A stretch of DNA of 64,000 nucleotides. Source: Westiellopsis prolifica IICB1 (GTDB taxonomy: Bacteria; Cyanobacteriota; Cyanobacteriia; Cyanobacteriales; Nostocaceae). Under the pieces are notes generated by a model. That model did not search any database, was not told the origin of the DNA, and saw nothing but the letters and a program-made list of their open reading frames with translations. The DNA lies in NCBI RefSeq assembly GCF_004323185.1, contig NZ_NAPS01000002.1:1681324-1745323 (forward strand), given 5' to 3'. Of this stretch, positions 57,185 to 64,000 are shown one piece after another; the first letter of the stretch is position 1, and every line of letters begins with the position of its first letter. The translations under genes were made by a program, and so were the position numbers.

Positions 57185-58681
57185 TTAAAAACCATCGAAG
57201 ATGGATCTGATAATACCGAAGACAGTACCTATGGGATTGAAGATCGCACCGATAGTATCACCAGCTATAGCTGGATTAGAACGCTTAACAATTACAACGT
57301 CGTTGTTGCGAAGTATGGGGTTGGTTTTCTCGTTAATTCCTGCGGAGAAATCCATTTTAACTCTACGCTTAGTGACAGAACCATCAGGATTGAGACGAAT
57401 CAAATCCACGACGGAACTTCTGGCTCTAGCATCATTAAACCCACCTGCTGCGAGTATAGCTTGATTCAATGAGCTATTAGGCAGAACTTCAACTCTTCCT
57501 GGATTTTTGACTTCCCCTACTATACCGACCTGCATACGCGCTGGAGACAGAGTAGTGTTGGCTAGTTGGGTAGCTTCTGCTGGGTTGACTTCGGTGGCAG
57601 TGGGGATAACGATTGTATCACCATCTTGGACAACGATGTCTTGATTGATGTCACCGCCTTGCAGTAATTGCCAGAAATTTACCTTAATTTGTTGTTCTGA
57701 GCCAGTTCTTGTTGGTCGGCGAATAATGATATCGCGAATATTAGCTTGGGTTGTGATCCCACCAGCAAGTTGAATTGCTCGTGATACAGTTGGTTGACCA
57801 GAAATAGCTGGCGCACCAGTTCCAGTTGTTGTTCCAGCACCTGCACCCTCAGCTTGTCCTTGAGTGACAAGATAGGTTCCTGGGCGGTTGACTTCACCAG
57901 TTACCGCTACTGAGCGGGGTCTGGTAATATCAGCTGCAAAGCTAGCAGCTGCTAAGTTACGCGCATCTGCCAAATTTAAGGAACTTGCTGTTGGCACAAA
58001 AACAGTGTCGCCATCCCGTAGAGTCACGTCTTGAGGTAAAGTACCTGTTTGGATGTATTTCTGTAAATCAAGGGTAATAACTTGTTCTGGACCGTATCCT
58101 AACTTCCGTCTTAGTTGTACTTTGGTGACGTCTGCGGCTTGAGTTACGCCTTGAGCTGTTGTCAGTGCTGACATTACAGTTGGGTATTGTACCCCAGGAT
58201 CTTGACCTGCACCTCCTGCTAAACTGAGACTGTAAGCCCCTGGTCGTGACACTTCTCCGGCTACAGTCACATTAATAGGACGAGGCGATAACAAATTCAC
58301 TGAAATGATCGGACGCTTCAAATAAGTTTTATAAGCACATTCAATAACGTTAGCAGCCTGCTCTGTTGATAAACCCTGAACAGGTACAGTGCCAATTAAA
58401 GCTAAATTGATTGCTCCACCAGGAGGAATGGTGTACTCACCAGTGTACTCCTCTACTTCAAAGACATTGACACGGATGCGATCGCCTCCTCCTAATGTAT
58501 ACCCTGAGTACGCAGCTTGTGTATTTCTACTGTCAGCCAATTCTTGGTCTAGGCACTCTTTCACATTTGGTATCTGTGTCTGAGCCATGACCGCAGGTAA
58601 CAAATTGGTCAACGCTAGGGTGAAAAACAGCAACCCTGCTACTGGCTGACTAAGAATTTTCCACAAACTTGTGTTAAGCAT
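57185..58681 (-). CDS. Polysaccharide export protein with SLBB domains
   Basis: 498 aa from the ATG at 58681, chosen because AGGTAA precedes it; 58699 is the alternative. Signal peptide LWKILSQPVAGLLFFTLALTNLLPAVMAQ, then a poly-export domain (YTLGGGDRIRVNVFEVEEYTGEYTIPPGGAINLALIGTVPVQGLS) and three SLBB-like domains (INVTVAGEVSRPGAYSL, SVAVTGEVNRPGTYLV, VGIVGEVKNPGRVEV). It is the Wza-type outer-membrane exopolysaccharide channel of cyanobacteria. No kinase or polymerase is adjacent. Confidence 0.9.
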   Translation of the reverse strand: MLNTSLWKILSQPVAGLLFFTLALTNLLPAVMAQTQIPNVKECLDQELADSRNTQAAYSGYTLGGGDRIRVNVFEVEEYTGEYTIPPGGAINLALIGTVPVQGLSTEQAANVIECAYKTYLKRPIISVNLLSPRPINVTVAGEVSRPGAYSLSLAGGAGQDPGVQYPTVMSALTTAQGVTQAADVTKVQLRRKLGYGPEQVITLDLQKYIQTGTLPQDVTLRDGDTVFVPTASSLNLADARNLAAASFAADITRPRSVAVTGEVNRPGTYLVTQGQAEGAGAGTTTGTGAPAISGQPTVSRAIQLAGGITTQANIRDIIIRRPTRTGSEQQIKVNFWQLLQGGDINQDIVVQDGDTIVIPTATEVNPAEATQLANTTLSPARMQVGIVGEVKNPGRVEVLPNSSLNQAILAAGGFNDARARSSVVDLIRLNPDGSVTKRRVKMDFSAGINEKTNPILRNNDVVIVKRSNPAIAGDTIGAIFNPIGTVFGIIRSIFDGF

Positions 58682-59406
58682 ATTTACCTGAAATACCATG
58701 AGTAAAGCACTGTCTTATCAGTTTATCGTTGACTATACTTAAATATTCGGGTTCCCCAATAATATTATTTTCAGAAAAAACCCTATTCTTCAGAAAAGAG
58801 ATCGTATGTAGATTTTGAATTTTTAATGAAGCTAATTGGTATTAGCTTTTTGATATACTTTATTGTCAAGAAAAAGATTGTGGCAATAATTACAATCAAT
58901 TTAGTTAACAGTTAGTTGGATTTTTCCATAATGTCATGATCGATTGAATGATTTGTGATATTTTAACGATAATTATTGAATGGCACAAGCCCCCAGTTTT
59001 ATAATTAGAAGCAATCGAAAATTAAAAATCAAATCACCCTTGATTGTTAATCTCTATTTTATATAGAACTCCTATTTTAATTTTTGGAAAAAAACTCATA
59101 CCAATTCTGTATGAAGATGCGCCTCATTATATAAGGAATAAACCACATAGACGCTCTCATCGGCTTCAAGGTAGAGTAGAACACAAAGAAAGAAGAAGTT
59201 AATAAAATTTGGCGCAGCCTCATAAAGAAATAGTATCAGTATATTTTTTGCTCTGGTGTTATACCATTTCACAAAAACCTGATACAAATACAGACCCTGT
59301 AGAGACGCGATATATCGCGTCTGGTACAAAATTTATATGTATCGTGATTAATGTGAATTGGTGTTAAGCGTTCGCTGTTCCCGACCTTCATGAGTAAGTT
59401 AATAAA
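58682..59406. other. AT-rich spacer with a full inverted-repeat element
   Basis: No gene. The first 290 bases have nothing recognised. An ATGGCACAAGCCCC fragment lies at 58980, a CATAGACGCTC repeat piece is near 59148, and the 109-bp element is at 59260-59366. Confidence 0.6.
59260..59366. mobile_element. Full copy of 109-bp MITE-like element
   Basis: Ends TATACCATTTCAC and GTGAATTGGTGTTA, internal TGATACAAATACAGACCC and a central CGCGATATATCGCG palindrome. Same orientation as the copy at 62666-62774, and the right end has drifted. Confidence 0.75.
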
Positions 59407-60387
59407 TCAAACCGGATTCCTATATTTTTGAATTTGTTGCATGAAAAACTCTTCTAAAGATAGACGAGACAAATTCATACTAATTATTTGCCCACCCATG
59501 AGATTTAGACTTGCAAAAAAATCATAGGGGTCACCTTGCAATTCACCTTGCCAATAACCATGAGATACAAATTCGAGATTAGGAATCCATTTTTGCAGAA
59601 TTTCCCAATCGCCACCTTGACCTTTGACATGATATGTATTGTATGTTCCCAACAGTTCATTGAGAGAACCAGAACAAATTAATTCACCTTGAGCAAGAAT
59701 GGCAATGCGATCGCAAATTTGTTCTACTTCACTTAAAATATGACTATTGAAAAAAATTGTTTTGCCTGCGGCTTTGAGTGATAATATAGCCTCTCGCATT
59801 TGCAAGCGTCCTACCGGATCTAATCCAGACATTGGTTCATCTAGAAACACCACTTCTGGATCATTAATTAGTGCTTGTGCCATACCCACTCGCTGAAGCA
59901 TACCTTTAGAGTAGCGACGCATTTGCTTGTTGCGAGCATCAGCTTGGGATAAACCCACCAATTCTAGCAATTGAGGGATGCGTTGACGTTGTACTTTTGC
60001 AGGAATTTGAAATAACCCAGCTACTAGTTGTATAAATTCCCAACCAGTAAGATAATCGTAAAAATAGGGATTTTCTGGTAAGTAACCGATGCGTTCTTTG
60101 ACAGTGCGATCGCCTAATGGTTTACCTAAAAGCAATCCCCGTCCAGAAGTCGGACGAATAATACTTAGTAATAATTTTAATAACGTGGTTTTACCAGCCC
60201 CATTTTGTCCCAGTAACCCAAAGGTTTCTCCTTTATAAACAGTTAAAGAACAGCTTTTGAGTGAGATAATTTTTTGATTTAAAAAAAAGCCAGTACGATA
60301 AACCTTTCGTAACTCAGAAGTGAGAACCACTGGCGACTGTTCTTGTGTATATGCTTGAAAATTAGTAGTATCTGCAACGGGCTTCAT
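59407..60387 (-). CDS. ABC transporter, ATP-binding protein
   Basis: 326 aa. Walker [17 protein letters not shown], signature [15 protein letters not shown], Walker [14 protein letters not shown] and switch IFFNSHI. The first 20 residues and the last 60 are extensions typical of the CcmA/NatA-like exporter ATPases (export of lipids, drugs, sodium or polysaccharide). No permease gene lies within the window on either side, so the transported substance is unknown. Confidence 0.88.
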   Translation of the reverse strand: MKPVADTTNFQAYTQEQSPVVLTSELRKVYRTGFFLNQKIISLKSCSLTVYKGETFGLLGQNGAGKTTLLKLLLSIIRPTSGRGLLLGKPLGDRTVKERIGYLPENPYFYDYLTGWEFIQLVAGLFQIPAKVQRQRIPQLLELVGLSQADARNKQMRRYSKGMLQRVGMAQALINDPEVVFLDEPMSGLDPVGRLQMREAILSLKAAGKTIFFNSHILSEVEQICDRIAILAQGELICSGSLNELLGTYNTYHVKGQGGDWEILQKWIPNLEFVSHGYWQGELQGDPYDFFASLNLMGGQIISMNLSRLSLEEFFMQQIQKYRNPV

Positions 60388-61012
60388 CTCGGTTAGATGG
60401 TGCTAAAAATTACATGAAAAATAACTACCATTCTAAGACATGTAGTTGCAAAATAAGTATATTCTAACTGTGTAATACTTGGTTCTCAAAAAGTCATCAA
60501 TTTCCAGACACTATTAACTCATAGTCTACTTTTGGGATTGCGGGCGAGTCAACAGTATAGTCAGATAAAATTAACCGCCAAGAAGCCTTAGACGCGCAAG
60601 CGACTACCTGCACCAAGCCACTAGCCACTACGTGTCTACCGTAAGGTAGAGCGCCAAGAGTGGAGGTTTATTCATTTAGTGTGGCTTCACATTAAATTGG
60701 TATGACGTTAATATGAAATATATAAATTAAGTAAAAATTGATAAATATAGCGTAGGAATTCGGATGAAGCGATCACAATAGAATTTTTTTGAAGTTGCAA
60801 GTATTCTACTAAATATTAATATAAATAAAGTTTTTATTTGTTCTGGAGGTTTTGTCTAAACTAATTTGATTGTTCTTACCGACAAAAACCTCTAGAATTT
60901 GATTGGAAGGTGATGAGCATAAGTATATTTTCAAAGCTAATAGTGAAGAATATCAATTAAATTAATTACATTGCTATAAAATTCAGTTTGCCATTACACC
61001 TAAAATGAATTC
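60388..61012. other. Spacer with repeats and a stem-loop
   Basis: No gene. It has a GACGCGCAAGCGAC-type dispersed repeat near 60590-60660 and a long stem at 60843-60895. Confidence 0.55.
60843..60895. ncRNA. Long stem-loop, possible small RNA or terminator
   Basis: CTGGAGGTTTTGTC (60843-60856) and GACAAAAACCTCTAG (60881-60895) can pair over at least 12 bp around a 24-base loop. No T-run of useful length follows on either strand. The function is unassigned. Confidence 0.35.
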
Positions 61013-61300
61013 TTAGCAATAGGCTGTAATATCTTCACCACATTCATCTGCTAGATAGCAAAGTGCTTTGAAACGTAAACTGACAACTTCTTCATAAAGA
61101 GGATTGAGTTTACACATTGGTGGAATGTGGAAAAGCTTCCGACCAAATACTACAACATCACGTTCAAAAGGACATTGTGCAGGAATAAGTTTACATAGAG
61201 AATGGGCTAATTTAGCGTTGTGAACATCGATAGATTCTAGCCATTCACGTACAGGAGAGAGTACGTCGTTTCTTCTTTGGATTTGAGTAAAGCTAGTCAT
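61013..61300 (-). CDS. Mo-dependent nitrogenase C-terminal-domain protein
   Basis: 95 aa from the ATG at 61300 (MTSFTQIQRRND), with GGAAAA upstream; longer frames upstream are not conserved-looking. The body WLESIDVHNAKLAHSLCKLIPAQCPFERDVVVFGRKLFHIPPMCKLNPLYEEVVSLRFKALCYLADECGEDI is the domain named after the nitrogenase C terminus and found as a small free protein in cyanobacteria. Six Cys residues are present. A molecular role is not established. No nif gene is nearby. Confidence 0.8.
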   Translation of the reverse strand: MTSFTQIQRRNDVLSPVREWLESIDVHNAKLAHSLCKLIPAQCPFERDVVVFGRKLFHIPPMCKLNPLYEEVVSLRFKALCYLADECGEDITAYC

Positions 61301-61688
61301 GATTTTTTCCTTTAAGTTTAGAACTTCTATATTTTTTAGGCTTGGAGTTTGAACCTTTTCCCATATATATATACAGTTGGGTTCTTGAGTTTTATGCAAT
61401 ATTATTGGAAGTTTCTTGTTTCGATTTGAGATATCGCTTTTTGTGTATATCTCGTCTTTAGGAACACACATAACTACAAACTCTAATGACAGGTTTCCGG
61501 ATAAATTCACGCATCAATTGGAATTTGGCGCTACACTGAGTAAATTTACTCTGATCACCCACTCATATTGTCTAAATCTAGAGTGCGATCGCCTTCATCC
61601 AAGCGAGTCACCCAGTCGGGTGATTTCATTGAATGAGTCAAAAGTAGACACTGGAGATTACCCAATAACTGATAACTGATAAGCAAAG
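61301..61688. other. Divergent spacer
   Basis: Between the nitrogenase-domain gene (minus) and xdhC (plus), so promoters in both directions are expected. A short ATATATATATA tract is near 61362 and a CACCCAGTCGGGTGATT inverted repeat near 61607-61624; nothing else is recognised. Confidence 0.45.
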
Positions 61689-62660
61689 TTGGAACTTATC
61701 CATTTTTATCAAGTACTTGCTGAAACCTTAGAACAAACTCCCGTTGTTATAGCTACTGTCGTCAGCACTAAAGGTTCTGTTCCCAGAGAAACCGGTGCTA
61801 AGATGCTCATCAGTAGTGACGGTAAAACCTTTGGTACAATCGGTGGTGGTGCTGGTGAAGCTAAAGTTTATCAGCAAGCGTTGCAAATATTCCAAACAGG
61901 CAAAAAGCAATCTGTAGAAATTGATTTATCTGGCGCACCATATTCACAAACCCAGGGTATTTGCGGTGGGACAATGTTGGTATGGTTAGAATTATGGTCA
62001 GGCTGTAAAGCGATTGAATTAGTCAAGAAAATTTTACAAATTTTAAATTTAGAGCAAACGGCGGTCTTAATTACGCCTTTTGATCAAGATCAAAAACCCT
62101 ATTTAACAACAACGCCATCCCTGAATTCACCACTACTAGTGTATGATCAAGCTTTCATTGAATGCTTGTCACCTTCACCAAAACTGTTAATTATTGGTGC
62201 AGGACATATAGCGATTCCTTTGACGCAGGTTGCAAAGATCGCCGGTTTTCAAGTAATTGTCCAAGATGATCGTCCAGATTTTGCCACAAACCAGCGATTT
62301 CCAGAGGCTGCTATGATAATTGCTGAACCAATTATTGCTATTCAAAAAATCTTAAATCATACTTCTGATTTATATGTTGCTTTAGTCAATAGAAGCTATG
62401 TGCAAGATTTAACAGCTTTACGATTGATATTAAATTACCAACCTAAATATATCGGTATGATTGGCAGTAAAAAACGAGTCCATACTATATATAAAATCTT
62501 ACAAGATGAAGGGTATGCTACAAAAATTTTACAGCAAATATATGCACCTATTGGTTTAGATATTGGTGCTTTCACTCCAGAGGAAATAGCTGTCAGTATC
62601 TGTGGTGAATTAATCAAAGTACGACGTGGTGGAACCGGATTGTCACTATCAACAAACTAG
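61689..62660 (+). CDS. XdhC/CoxI-family molybdoenzyme maturation protein
   Basis: 323 aa from a TTG start. N-terminal XdhC_CoxI domain (VVIATVVSTKGSVPRETGAKMLI, TIGGGAGEAKVYQQAL, ICGGTMLVWLE) and C-terminal Rossmann-type domain (LLIIGAGHIAIPLTQVAKIAGFQVIVQDDRPDFATNQRFPEA, GMIGSKKRV, GLDIGAFTPEEIAVSICGELI). It inserts or sulfurates the molybdenum cofactor of xanthine-dehydrogenase-type enzymes. The next gene is a MocA-like nucleotidyltransferase, a partner in the same process, but the molybdoenzyme itself is not in the window. Confidence 0.88.
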   Translation: MELIHFYQVLAETLEQTPVVIATVVSTKGSVPRETGAKMLISSDGKTFGTIGGGAGEAKVYQQALQIFQTGKKQSVEIDLSGAPYSQTQGICGGTMLVWLELWSGCKAIELVKKILQILNLEQTAVLITPFDQDQKPYLTTTPSLNSPLLVYDQAFIECLSPSPKLLIIGAGHIAIPLTQVAKIAGFQVIVQDDRPDFATNQRFPEAAMIIAEPIIAIQKILNHTSDLYVALVNRSYVQDLTALRLILNYQPKYIGMIGSKKRVHTIYKILQDEGYATKILQQIYAPIGLDIGAFTPEEIAVSICGELIKVRRGGTGLSLSTN

Positions 62661-62665
62661 GGGTG

Positions 62666-62774
62666 TAATACCATTTCACAAAAATCTTGATACAAATACA
62701 GACCCTGTAGAGACGCGATATATCGCGTCTGGTACAAGATTCATATGTATCGCTATTAACGTGAAATGGTATTA
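62666..62774. mobile_element. Full 109-bp MITE-like element supplying a start codon
   Basis: Perfect 14-bp inverted ends TAATACCATTTCAC (62666-62679) and GTGAAATGGTATTA (62761-62774), with a central AGACGCGATATATCGCGTCT. The ATG within the right end is the start codon of the downstream MocA-like gene. Confidence 0.85.
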
Positions 62775-63470
62775 GATAACCAAAAATTTGCAATTATTCT
62801 TGCTGCGGGTACTTCCATCCGCATGGGTACTTGTAAAACCGCACTACCTTGGTGGGAAGGGAAAACATTATTGAGATACCAGCTAGAACAATGGTTAATA
62901 GCTGGTTTTACACCTGTGGTAGTCTTGGGTACACATAATATTCACAGACAAACAGATTGTCCATGTGGGAGTTTGGTTGTGATTAATCCGAATACAAGTG
63001 GTGGGAAAACAACTTCTATTCTTGCAGGATTACAAAATATTCCTGAACATGCTGATATTTTAGCAATTTCTGCTGTTGATCAACCCAGAAAATCACCAGT
63101 TTATCAACAACTTCTGCAAGCACATAAATATCATTCAGCCTTAATTACTGCACCAATATATAAAAGTAAAATAGGTCATCCTTTGTTATTTGCAAAAGAG
63201 ATGCGATCGCATTTAGAAAACATTCAGGAAGAAACTTTAGGATTACGTCAAGTTATTCAAGATTTCTACTCCTTAATTTGGAAAATAGAATTTCCGGATT
63301 CAGCAGTTACTCTAGATATTAATACACCTGAAGAATATGTGAAAGCAGCGAGCGATAATTTCATCCATTGGTATAGACCGATAGACAGGTTGAATATAAC
63401 TCAGAAACAATATTCAATAAAATCACGTCATTACAATCTACTAAGACAAACAAGGAATATATGTCACTAA
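62766..63470 (+). CDS. MocA/MobA-like molybdenum cofactor nucleotidyltransferase
   Basis: 234 aa. N-terminal FAIILAAGTSIRMGTCKTALPWWEGKTLLRYQLEQWL is the nucleotide-binding LAAGxSxRMG motif, with the conserved Lys. ISAVDQPRK includes the catalytic/metal region. It joins CTP or GTP to molybdopterin. The only ATG upstream of this motif in frame is in the end of the MITE-like element, so the original start may have been lost or replaced. The last 30 residues (SRHYNLLRQTRNICH) are not family-like. Co-directional with xdhC, 105 bp downstream of its stop. Confidence 0.85.
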   Translation: MVLDNQKFAIILAAGTSIRMGTCKTALPWWEGKTLLRYQLEQWLIAGFTPVVVLGTHNIHRQTDCPCGSLVVINPNTSGGKTTSILAGLQNIPEHADILAISAVDQPRKSPVYQQLLQAHKYHSALITAPIYKSKIGHPLLFAKEMRSHLENIQEETLGLRQVIQDFYSLIWKIEFPDSAVTLDINTPEEYVKAASDNFIHWYRPIDRLNITQKQYSIKSRHYNLLRQTRNICH

Positions 63471-63721
63471 CCCAGCGGCTCAAGCCGGTGGGCTTGTAAG
63501 AGGAGAATTCACCGCTCTCCAAATACGAGACTAAACAAGTGTCTAGCTAATTAAACTGAATTGTCTGGGCGTGGTAGCCCAAAACACGTTAAGAATGCCT
63601 CCCTAGTTTTTAACCTCTGTGGCAGTCAGTAGCGAAGGGATATAAACACATGGGCTTATCGCCACTTGTTATGCGTACAGAAAAAACAAATTGAGTTCAA
63701 AATTGCCTGAACGAAAGTAGA
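63471..63721. other. Structured leader-like spacer
   Basis: Contains complementary pieces (GCGGCTCAAGCCGG, AGGAGAATTCACCGCTCTCC, GGGCGTGGTAGCCC) that suggest folding. It resembles no riboswitch I know. It may be an untranslated leader of the downstream genes or a separate small RNA. Confidence 0.35.
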
Positions 63722-63883
63722 ATGCAAAACTACCCCGATTTAAGTATTTCCCGTGTAACAAGATATTTGGCAGAGGGTGTATCCTCTGCTACCCCAAAAA
63801 TTCAAGGCGCTTTATTACCGCTTGAGTCGCTTACCTCTCAGGTTTTAAAACCTGAGTTTCCCGTATACCAGGTACTCTTATGA
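63722..63883 (+). CDS. Possible 53-aa upstream ORF coupled to the next gene
   Basis: MQNYPDLSISRVTRYLAEGV... ending in EFPVYQVLL. The stop TGA overlaps the ATG of the next gene as ATGA, an arrangement that favours translational coupling. No clear ribosome-binding site. No known family. A 20-bp palindrome (63837-63856) lies within it. Confidence 0.35.
   Translation: MQNYPDLSISRVTRYLAEGVSSATPKIQGALLPLESLTSQVLKPEFPVYQVLL
63837..63856. repeat. 20-bp perfect palindrome
   Basis: CTCAGGTTTT / AAAACCTGAG, immediately followed by TTTCCC, 24 bp before the start of the secreted-protein gene. Could act as a hairpin near the ribosome-binding region. Confidence 0.75.
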
Positions 63884-64000
63884 ATAGCTTACTTAATTGG
63901 AAATCTGGAACAACAGCATTTATGGCAATGGTGATGTCAACCAGTGCTACAGTGCCTTTATTTACTTCTGCTGCAATTGCACAACAACAACCAGCCATTT
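63880..64000 (+). CDS. Secreted protein, N-terminal fragment
   Basis: Only 40 residues are in the window: MNSLLNWKSGTTAFMAMVMS then a hydrophobic core and IAQQQ. A signal peptide with a likely cleavage after AIA. Similar N termini occur on exported cyanobacterial proteins, but the domain is beyond the window, so no function is proposed. Confidence 0.7.
   Translation, partial: MNSLLNWKSGTTAFMAMVMSTSATVPLFTSAAIAQQQPAI

Overview
The window is chromosomal DNA of a filamentous, probably heterocyst-forming cyanobacterium of the Nostocales. Evidence: oxygenic photosynthesis genes (psbZ, psbA, psaI, psbEFLJ, rubA-ycf48), NDH-1 genes in the order ndhC-K-J, phylloquinone genes, frequent GCGATCGC (HIP1) octamers, many 7-bp and 9-bp short tandem repeats between genes, and a small protein with the cyanobacterial Mo-dependent nitrogenase C-terminal domain. 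The strain assignment is inference; no rRNA or tRNA gene was seen.

Layout. 1-5 kb: tail of an ISAs1-family transposase, a membrane-anchored P-loop NTPase with 12 TPRs, repeat-rich spacers, a TerB-like protein and a PepSY-type membrane peptide. 5-11 kb: a DHH-CBS-tRNA nucleotidyltransferase fusion, psbZ, ribH and three small envelope-type proteins. 11.9-20.2 kb: an APH-like kinase plus HopA1-domain protein (the two protein families that make up class V lanthipeptide synthetases), then menI, menE, menC, menA and menF for phylloquinone. 20-28 kb: psbA (E130 form of D1), a GT4 glycosyltransferase, a UbiH-like hydroxylase, yebC and lysS. 28-38 kb: an unknown protein, a long AT-rich spacer, neutral invertase, glucokinase, a histidine phosphatase and a phnDCE transporter. 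38-48 kb: queE, a STAS-sugar-transferase fusion, a large cyanobacterial protein, psaI, psbEFLJ, ycf48, rubA and ndhCKJ. 48-52 kb: a methyltransferase and a G+C-rich island with two coupled acidic/Arg-Leu-rich proteins and a decayed IS1182-family element sitting on the stop codon of one of them. 52-64 kb: tpiA, folP, a stomatin-like protein, a DUF1400 hydrolase, an SLBB polysaccharide exporter, an ABC ATPase, the nitrogenase-domain protein, xdhC plus a MocA-like gene, and the start of a secreted protein.

Genes that act together: menF, menC, menE, menI and menA are five steps of phylloquinone synthesis for photosystem I. rubA-ycf48-psbEFLJ build the photosystem II core around cytochrome b559. 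ndhC/K/J are adjacent NDH-1 subunits. Invertase and glucokinase form a short route from sucrose to hexose phosphate. The SLBB exporter, the STAS-sugar transferase and the GT4 enzyme are exopolysaccharide genes, though scattered.

The most interesting points are the kinase/HopA1 pair without an obvious precursor peptide, the island of alternating acidic and Arg/Leu-rich proteins, a 109-bp inverted-repeat element whose end supplies the start codon of a MocA-like gene, a family of 28-bp palindromes with compensated arms, and repeat-derived sequence forming the tail of MenC.
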